The position numbers and the translations under genes were made by a program. The notes under the pieces are model-generated. The model was not told the DNA's origin. It made no database searches and saw only the letters and a list, made by a program, of their open reading frames with translations. This document shows positions 59,367-64,000 of a stretch of 64,000 bases of DNA, in pieces. The DNA comes from Streptomyces pactum (GTDB lineage: Bacteria > Actinomycetota > Actinomycetes > Streptomycetales > Streptomycetaceae). Position 1 is the first letter of the stretch; the number at the start of each line of letters is the position of its first letter. Where the stretch lies: assembly GCF_002005225.1 (NCBI RefSeq), contig NZ_CP019724.1, positions 6,341,501 to 6,405,500 of the forward strand, given 5' to 3'.

Positions 59367-59386
59367 GTTCACTCGGTCGGGTGAAC
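59367..59386. promoter_or_regulatory. GTTCAC/GTGAAC inverted repeat upstream of a methyltransferase
   Basis: A 6-bp inverted repeat with an 8-base spacer, 48 bases before the methyltransferase start. It could be an operator. Confidence 0.25.
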
Positions 59387-59433
59387 CGACGCCCAGGGGG
59401 AACGGCTGTGCGGGCGCGGCCCGTTGGACGGGC

Positions 59434-60132
59434 ATGGAGATGAGAATGCGAGAGGGACACGAGGGGACGGGACCCGGAGCCGTCACCCCGGACGGCTGCG
59501 CGGTCGAGCTCTATGCGCGGCTGCCCGCCGGAGCCGAGCCGGACATCGTCACCGCAGCCGTGCCCGGGGCGGCGCGCATCCTGGAGCTGGGCAGCGGTGT
59601 GGGGCGCATGACCCATCCACTGCTGGAGCGCGGGTTCGCCGTCACCGCGGTGGACGAGTCCGCCGAGATGCTGGAGCACGTGCGCGGGGCACGGACGATA
59701 TGCAGCCCGATCGAGGACCTGGACCTGGGCGAGAGCTTCGACGTGGTGATGCTGGCGTCGTTCCTCGTGCACACCGGGGACGCCGAGGTGAGCCGCGGAC
59801 TGCTGCGCACCTGTGCCCGGCATGTCACGGAGGACGGCTGTGTACTGATCCAACGAGAGGGCGAGGACTACCACACGAACCTGCCGCGTGAGCGGGTGGA
59901 TCCCAGCGGCTTCACCGTGCGCATCGTGTCGTCGGATCCGGTCGGGGACGGCGTCAACGCGGTACGAGCGGAGTACGAGTTCCCGGACGCGGTCTGGACT
60001 CAGACGTTCCGGGCCCGGCCGCTGACCAAGGAAAAGTTCGAGGCGGCACTGGAGGAGGCGGGACTCGGGGTGGACCGGTATCTGACCGACGACGGGACGT
60101 GGGTCAGGGCGGTTCCCGCGCCCCGGAAGTAG
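59434..60132 (+). CDS. Class I SAM-dependent methyltransferase
   Basis: A methyltransferase of up to 232 residues. SAM motif I is ILELGSGVGRMTHPLLERG near residue 50, followed by VTAVDESAEMLEHV, CSPIEDLDLGESFDVVMLASFLVHT and the C-terminal beta hairpin ending DDGTWVRAVPA. Three in-frame ATGs (59434, 59440, 59446) compete; the last is six bases from a GGAG, but the first is used here. The substrate is unknown. It is separated from the upstream gene by 153 bases. Confidence 0.85.
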   Translation: MEMRMREGHEGTGPGAVTPDGCAVELYARLPAGAEPDIVTAAVPGAARILELGSGVGRMTHPLLERGFAVTAVDESAEMLEHVRGARTICSPIEDLDLGESFDVVMLASFLVHTGDAEVSRGLLRTCARHVTEDGCVLIQREGEDYHTNLPRERVDPSGFTVRIVSSDPVGDGVNAVRAEYEFPDAVWTQTFRARPLTKEKFEAALEEAGLGVDRYLTDDGTWVRAVPAPRK

Positions 60133-60212
60133 CGGATCGCCGATGAGTTTCGGGCCGACGAGCGGTCTGCACACCTGACAGCATCACGAACCGCTCAACT
60201 CAGGAGACCCGC

Positions 60213-60716
60213 ATGTCCGACACCGCCGCCTCCGCTCCCTCCACCGCCGCCTCCGCTTCCACGGCCCGTACGGGCACAGCGGCCGCCACGGCCTCCACGG
60301 CCTCCACGGTTTCGGCCACGTCGGCCCGGGGGCGCGGCGCCCGGATCGCCCTACGGTCGGTGCGCGTGCTCCTCGCGCTGTTCTTCGCCGTCGCGAGCGC
60401 CGGACCCAAGCTGGTCGCGCACTCCTCGGCGGCGGACACCTTCGCCGAAATGGGCTGGGGCAACGCGGGCATGTACGCCATCGGCGTCCTCGAACTGGCC
60501 GGAGCGGTCGCCCTGTTGATCCCGGCGCTGCAGTCGGTGGCGGCGACGGCCCTGAGCGCGCTGATGGTGGGCGCGTTCGTCGTCCAGCTCACCTACTTCG
60601 ACGGGGAGCACGCCGCGACACCGCTCGTCCTGATGGTGCCGCTCCTGTTCATCGCCTGGGCCGGCCGCGGGCACAACGAGGAACTGCTTCGCCTGGCCCG
60701 GCGCGGGCGCGCCTGA
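60213..60716 (+). CDS. DoxX family membrane protein
   Basis: A 167-residue membrane protein. Residues 1-45 are a repetitive Ala/Ser/Thr tail; then four membrane segments of the DoxX-like type: VRVLLALFFAVASAGPKLVAH, AIGVLELAGAVALLIPAL, SALMVGAFVVQLTYF and PLVLMVPLLFIAWAGRG. The family is linked to thiosulfate or thiol redox in a few species, but most members are uncharacterised. ATG 60213 follows GGAG by six bases. Confidence 0.85.
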   Translation: MSDTAASAPSTAASASTARTGTAAATASTASTVSATSARGRGARIALRSVRVLLALFFAVASAGPKLVAHSSAADTFAEMGWGNAGMYAIGVLELAGAVALLIPALQSVAATALSALMVGAFVVQLTYFDGEHAATPLVLMVPLLFIAWAGRGHNEELLRLARRGRA

Positions 60717-60739
60717 CCGCCCAGGGCCGGTGCGGGTGT

Positions 60740-61408
60740 TCAGGGCCTGTTCTCGGCATCCTTCCGGGCCCGGCTCAGGCCCTCCAGCCCGCGCAGGCGT
60801 TCCAGTTCGCGGCGGTCGCGCTTGGTGGGGCGTCCGGCGCCGCGGTCGCGGATACCGGCCGGGGCGACGGCCTCGCGAGGCGGGGGCGGCGGGGAGTTGT
60901 CGACGTAGCACTGGACGGCGACCGGGGCTCCGACGCGCTTGCGGATCAGCCGTTTGACGATGACCACGCGTTCCCTGCCCTCGTGTCGCAGGCGTACCTC
61001 GTCGCCTACGCGCAGCGAGTACGCGGGTTTCACCCGCTCGCCGTTGACCCGGACATGGCCGCCTTTGCAGGCGGCCGCGCCGAGGGAGCGGGTCTTGACG
61101 AGGCGGACGGCCCAGATCCAGCTATCGACGCGGACGCTCCCGCCGTTCTGCGGCGCGGCCGCCTCGGCGGCCGCGATCGCGGCGGCGGTCTTCGGGTCCG
61201 GGGGCTGGGCGACTGCAGGCGTGCCGTCGCTCGCGCCGGGCTCCTGACCGGTGGTCCTCTCGTCAACCGTGCCATCGGCCTTGCCATCGGCCTTGCCGCC
61301 CGTCTTCGCAGCGGCCCTCGCGTCGGCCGTCGTGCCGGCCTTGGCCCCGGCGGCGTCCTGTGGGTCGGCAGCCCCGCCGTACCTGCCCTCGTCATGCTCG
61401 GAAGCCAT
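60740..61408 (-). CDS. S4-domain RNA-binding protein (Hsp15-like) with extended N-terminus
   Basis: A 222-residue protein with a short S4 RNA-binding domain: VRVDSWIWAVRLVKTRSLGAAACKGGHVRVNGERVKPAYSLRVGDEVRLRHEGRERVVIVKRLI at about 91-154. E. coli Hsp15 of this type rescues stalled 50S subunits with attached nascent chains. The first ~90 residues are an Ala/Gly/Lys/Asp-rich disordered extension not seen in Hsp15; the tail is basic (PTKRDRRELERLRGLEGLSRARKD). There is no other start in frame close to the domain. A TAGGGT hexamer ends six bases before the ATG. Confidence 0.85.
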   Translation of the reverse strand: MASEHDEGRYGGAADPQDAAGAKAGTTADARAAAKTGGKADGKADGTVDERTTGQEPGASDGTPAVAQPPDPKTAAAIAAAEAAAPQNGGSVRVDSWIWAVRLVKTRSLGAAACKGGHVRVNGERVKPAYSLRVGDEVRLRHEGRERVVIVKRLIRKRVGAPVAVQCYVDNSPPPPPREAVAPAGIRDRGAGRPTKRDRRELERLRGLEGLSRARKDAENRP

Positions 61409-61414
61409 GGTTCG

Positions 61415-61420
61415 ACCCTA
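61415..61420 (-). promoter_or_regulatory. Candidate leaderless promoter -10 (TAGGGT) of the S4 gene
   Basis: Read on the minus strand, TAGGGT ends six bases before the ATG at 61408. Confidence 0.4.
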
Positions 61421-61564
61421 ACCGCTCGGCCCGGCGAGAGGGGTTCCTATTCCGCGGGCCCGGCACCTCCGTGGGAACCAGAGTCGGAGCCAGGCGGCAG
61501 GGCCAAGGCCAGGGCCAGGACCAAGGTGGCAAGGCCAGGGCCGGGTGCCGTGGCCGCGTGGTCT

Positions 61565-61570
61565 TACGGT
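61565..61570 (+). promoter_or_regulatory. Candidate leaderless promoter -10 (TACGGT) of the uracil-DNA glycosylase gene
   Basis: TACGGT ends six bases before the ATG. The intervening GGAGG is too close to the ATG to act as a normal ribosome-binding site. Confidence 0.35.
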
Positions 61571-61576
61571 GGAGGT

Positions 61577-62401
61577 ATGGATACCAGCGGTCTCTCCGAG
61601 CTCGACCAGCGGATCGCGGGGTGCCGGGCGTGTCCGAGGCTGGTCGACTGGCGGGAGGAGGTGGCCCGTACCAAACGGGCGGCCTTCGCCGACTGGACGT
61701 ACTGGGGCCGGCCTGTGCCGGGCTTCGGTCCGCCGGACGCGCGTCTGCTGATCATCGGACTGGCCCCCGCGGCCCACGGCGGCAACCGCACCGGCCGGAT
61801 GTTCACCGGCGACCGCTCCGGAGACGTGCTGTACCAGGCGTTGTACGACGTGGGTCTCGCCTCGCAGCCCACCGCGGTCTCCGCCGACGACGGCCTGGAA
61901 CTGCACGGTGTGCGCATCACCTCGCCGGTGCACTGCGCGCCGCCCGCCAACAAGCCCACTCCCACCGAGCGCGACACCTGCCGTTCCTGGCTCGTCCAGG
62001 AACTGGGTCTGCTGCGGCCGACGCTGCGGGCCGTGGTGGTACTCGGCGCCTTCGGCTGGCAGGCGGCGCTGCCCGCGTTCGCCGAGGCGGGCTGGGCGGT
62101 GCCACGGCCCCGTCCCGCCTTCACACACGGCGGGCACGTCACGCTGGACGTCCCCGACGGGCCCGGCCTGCATCTCTTCGGCTGCTTCCACGTCAGTCAG
62201 CGCAACACCTTCACCGGCCGGCTCACCCCGGAGATGCTCCGTGACGTGCTGCGCACGGCGGCCGCGGCGGCGGGACTGCCCGGGACGCAGGGTCCGCGGC
62301 GTAAAGAGGGTGAGCGCCCGGGGCCCACGGGGATACGGTGCTCCGATGGGCCTGTATCCGGTAATCGAACCGTACGACCACGGCATGCTCGACGTCGGTG
62401 A
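61577..62401 (+). CDS. Uracil-DNA glycosylase, family 5 type (iron-sulfur)
   Basis: A 274-residue DNA-repair glycosylase of the UDG superfamily, family 5 (UdgB-like). Cys residues of the 4Fe-4S site are in CRACPRLVDWREEVARTKRAAF and HCAPPANKPTPTERDTCRSWL. Motif 1 is GLAPAAHGGNRTGRMFTGDRSGDVLYQALY, without the catalytic Asp of family 1, as is characteristic of the group, and motif 2 is HVSQRNTFTGRLTPEM. It removes uracil and other deaminated bases. The last ~35 residues (GPRRKEGERPG onward) are basic and overlap the start of the next gene by 56 bases. Confidence 0.9.
   Translation: MDTSGLSELDQRIAGCRACPRLVDWREEVARTKRAAFADWTYWGRPVPGFGPPDARLLIIGLAPAAHGGNRTGRMFTGDRSGDVLYQALYDVGLASQPTAVSADDGLELHGVRITSPVHCAPPANKPTPTERDTCRSWLVQELGLLRPTLRAVVVLGAFGWQAALPAFAEAGWAVPRPRPAFTHGGHVTLDVPDGPGLHLFGCFHVSQRNTFTGRLTPEMLRDVLRTAAAAAGLPGTQGPRRKEGERPGPTGIRCSDGPVSGNRTVRPRHARRR
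62334..62339 (+). promoter_or_regulatory. Candidate leaderless promoter -10 (TACGGT) of the iminopeptidase gene
   Basis: TACGGT ends six bases before the ATG at 62346, inside the end of the glycosylase gene; no ribosome-binding site is present. Confidence 0.35.
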
Positions 62402-63311
62402 CGGCAACCGCGTCTACTGGGAAACCTGCGGGAACCCGCACGGCAAGCCCGCGCTGGTGCTGCACGGAGGGCCGGGATCACGCCCCAGCCCCAACCTCAG
62501 GCGGTACTTCGACCCGGCCGCCTACCGGATCGTGCTCCTCGACCAGCGCGGCGCCGGACGATCGGTTCCTCCGGCGAGCGACCACGACACCGACATGAGC
62601 GTCAACACGACCGCCCACATCATGGCGGACCTGGAGCGGCTGCGCGCCCACCTGGGCATCGAACGGTGGCTGGTGTGGGGCCTGTCGTGGGGATCGACTT
62701 TGGGACTGCGGTACGCCCAGACACACCCGGGGGTGGTGTCCGAGCTGGTGCTGACCGGGGTCGCCACCGGCTCCAACGCCGAAGTGGCCCTCCTGACCCG
62801 AGGGTTGGGGGAGATCTTCCCCGAGGCCTACGAACGGTTCCTCGCCGAACTGCCCGCAGACGAACGCGACGGCAATACGGCCGCCGCGTACAACCGGCTG
62901 CTGGAGTCGCCCGACGCCGAAGCCCGGGCCCGTGCCGCGCGCGCGTGGACCGACTGGGAGACGGCGATCATCCCCGCGCCGCCACGCTCGGTCGCCCGGT
63001 TCGAGGACCCGGAGTTCCGCATGGGCTTCGCGCGTACCGTCACGCACTACTGGGGCAACGACCACTTCCTCGGCGACGGCAACGACGACGGCGTGGTCCT
63101 GAGGGACGCGCACCTGCTGAAGGGCATCCCGGGCACCCTGGTGCAGGGCAGCCTCGACTTCGGCAACCTCCTCGGCATCGTATGGCGGCTCCACCACGCC
63201 TGGCCGGACAGCGAGCTGGTGGTCGTGGACGAGGCCGGACACGACGCCGGAGCGACCGGGGACGAGGCACTGCTGGCGGCGACGGACAAGTACGCCCGCG
63301 CCGAAGCCTGA
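62346..63311 (+). CDS. pip: Prolyl aminopeptidase (S33 family)
   Basis: A 321-residue alpha/beta hydrolase removing N-terminal proline from peptides. The oxyanion segment is LVLHGGPGSRPSP near residue 39, DQRGAGRS near 70, and the nucleophile elbow GLSWGSTLGLRYAQTHP near 114 with Ser116. The catalytic Asp is in LVQGSLDFGN near 263 and the His in EAGHDAG near 294. The second domain with LPADERDGNTAAAYNRLLESPDAEARARAARAWTDWE fits proline iminopeptidases. It overlaps the glycosylase gene and probably uses its own leaderless start. Confidence 0.92.
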   Translation: MGLYPVIEPYDHGMLDVGDGNRVYWETCGNPHGKPALVLHGGPGSRPSPNLRRYFDPAAYRIVLLDQRGAGRSVPPASDHDTDMSVNTTAHIMADLERLRAHLGIERWLVWGLSWGSTLGLRYAQTHPGVVSELVLTGVATGSNAEVALLTRGLGEIFPEAYERFLAELPADERDGNTAAAYNRLLESPDAEARARAARAWTDWETAIIPAPPRSVARFEDPEFRMGFARTVTHYWGNDHFLGDGNDDGVVLRDAHLLKGIPGTLVQGSLDFGNLLGIVWRLHHAWPDSELVVVDEAGHDAGATGDEALLAATDKYARAEA

Positions 63312-63813
63312 CCGGCCGTGAGGTGGCCGCAGTCGGAGGAGCCGGCCTACGGCCGCCACACGTACCGCACGTCAGTTCCCGTTCCTCGTTCCGGGCGCCG
63401 TCCGTCCATTCCACGGCCCTGAACCCGTGCCGTTCGTAGAAGCGGTGCGCGGGCGCGTTGACCTGGAAGGTCCACAGCGAAAGTCCTCCCGGCCCGCGTT
63501 CCTTGGCCAGTGCGACGAACCGGTCCCCGATGCCGCGCCCGCGCCAGTCCGGGGCGAGATACAACTGCGACAGCTCCCCCTCCTCCAGCACCATCACGCC
63601 GACGACGTCACCGTCGGCCGCCTCCGCCACCCAGGTCTCACGCAGGGGCACCACCACCTGGCGGAAGTAGTCCGTGACCTCTTCGTCGGTGCGGGGCCGG
63701 ACCACGGTCGGCAGCGCCGCGGCGAAGGAACGCAGCCAGACGCCGGCCGCCGCACGGGCGTCGGTGGCCTCCGCCCGCCGCAGGACGACCGGTTCGCTGC
63801 CCTCGCGACTCAC
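63040..63813 (-). CDS. GNAT N-acetyltransferase with probable C-terminal frameshift
   Basis: Residues 1-148 are a complete GNAT: LRRAEATDARAAAGVW at the start, WVAEAADGDVVGVMVLEEGELSQLYLAPDWRGRGIGDRF with the acetyl-CoA loop, and NAPAHRFYERHGFRAVEWTDGARNEERE. The frame as written then runs on for ~110 Arg/Pro/Cys-rich residues, antisense to the end of pip. A one-base shift near 63375 would instead read DVRYVWRP and stop at 63347-63349, the usual short ending for such proteins, leaving a 35-bp gap to pip. So the true gene is probably 63347-63813. The GTG follows GGAGGAG and overlaps the RidA stop as GTGA. Confidence 0.8.
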   Translation of the reverse strand: MSREGSEPVVLRRAEATDARAAAGVWLRSFAAALPTVVRPRTDEEVTDYFRQVVVPLRETWVAEAADGDVVGVMVLEEGELSQLYLAPDWRGRGIGDRFVALAKERGPGGLSLWTFQVNAPAHRFYERHGFRAVEWTDGARNEERELTCGTCGGRRPAPPTAATSRPVRLRRGRTCPSPPAVPRPRSLRRRVRPRPRPPARCPARRGGAAIRCRGGCRSRGCPAPGCPGCPSAGARPSGPRRRRCRRRGSGRCPSSA

Positions 63814-64000
63814 GGACGTGTCTCCTCCGGCACGACCGCCGTAGCCGTGATCTCCACCAACTGCCCCGGATACCCGAGACAGCTCACGCCGAGCAGTGTC
63901 GAGGAGTGCGGGCCCGCACTGAGCCCGGACGCCTCGACGACGTCCCAGACGGCCGACAGCGCGGCGGTCTCATCGCTGACGACGTACACGTCGGTCGAGA
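63810..64000 (-). CDS. RidA family protein, C-terminal part
   Basis: The frame is open to the end of the window, so the N-terminus is missing; 63 residues are visible. STDVYVVSDETAALSAVWDVVEASG, then SAGPHSSTLLGVSCLGYPGQLVEITATAVVPEE is the RidA/YjgF C-terminal half. RidA proteins hydrolyse reactive enamines and imines from PLP enzymes. It ends with TGA overlapping the GNAT start. Confidence 0.85.
   Translation of the reverse strand, partial: STDVYVVSDETAALSAVWDVVEASGLSAGPHSSTLLGVSCLGYPGQLVEITATAVVPEETRP

Overview
The window is chromosomal DNA from a Streptomyces or a close relative. This rests on very high GC with strong third-position G/C bias, frequent GTG starts, ATGA/GTGA stop-start overlaps, and a run of genes typical of the Streptomyces core: lgt, gltBD, pepN, pyk, an ANTAR regulator, a liv-type ABC transporter, polA, rpsA and coaE. 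Nothing looks like a phage or a large transferred island; the only clear mobile element is one IS110-family insertion sequence.

Layout. 1-717: end of lgt. 778-8672 (minus): a six-gene overlapping operon of four ADP-ribosylglycohydrolase paralogues, a CaiB/BaiF CoA-transferase and an HpcH/HpaI-type CoA-ester lyase. 8964-9695: VIT/CCC1-type membrane protein. 10067-16142: glutamate synthase gltB-gltD. 16247-18075 (minus): rhomboid protease followed by a GH46 chitosanase, sharing one base. 18230-21140: vWA protein, SIMPL protein, HEXXH metallopeptidase and chorismate mutase. 21268-26739: pepN, then a PLP decarboxylase coupled to a lysine/ornithine-type N-monooxygenase. 26764-31094: Tat-exported nucleotidase, pyk, a tRNA gene reading UUG with a short variable arm, and the ANTAR regulator. 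31173-36927 (minus): liv transporter operon. 37215-41445 (minus): two small cell-envelope proteins, a hotdog thioesterase and a molybdopterin oxidoreductase. 41725-44451: polA. 44499-45955: IS110-family element next to a 7-bp minisatellite. 46694-52799: DUF4184 membrane protein, secreted lytic transglycosylase, and HrpB helicase with a long Gly/Ser/Ala insert. 52876-57890: methyltransferase, rpsA, PAC2 protein, coaE, TPR protein. 58033-64000: small membrane protein, acyltransferase-like protein, methyltransferase, DoxX, S4 protein, family 5-type uracil-DNA glycosylase, proline iminopeptidase, a GNAT gene with a probable terminal frameshift, and a partial RidA.

How it fits together. Much is housekeeping: nitrogen assimilation (gltBD), glycolysis (pyk), amino-acid uptake (liv), peptide breakdown (pepN, pip), replication (polA), translation (rpsA, tRNA) and CoA synthesis (coaE). 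The parts most worth a second look are the ADP-ribosylglycohydrolase/CoA operon, the rhomboid-chitosanase pair, the decarboxylase/N-hydroxylase pair without visible siderophore partners, the class-I-shaped tRNA with a CAA anticodon, the IS110 element with a candidate guide RNA, the HrpB insert, and a repeated leaderless-promoter geometry in front of six genes.
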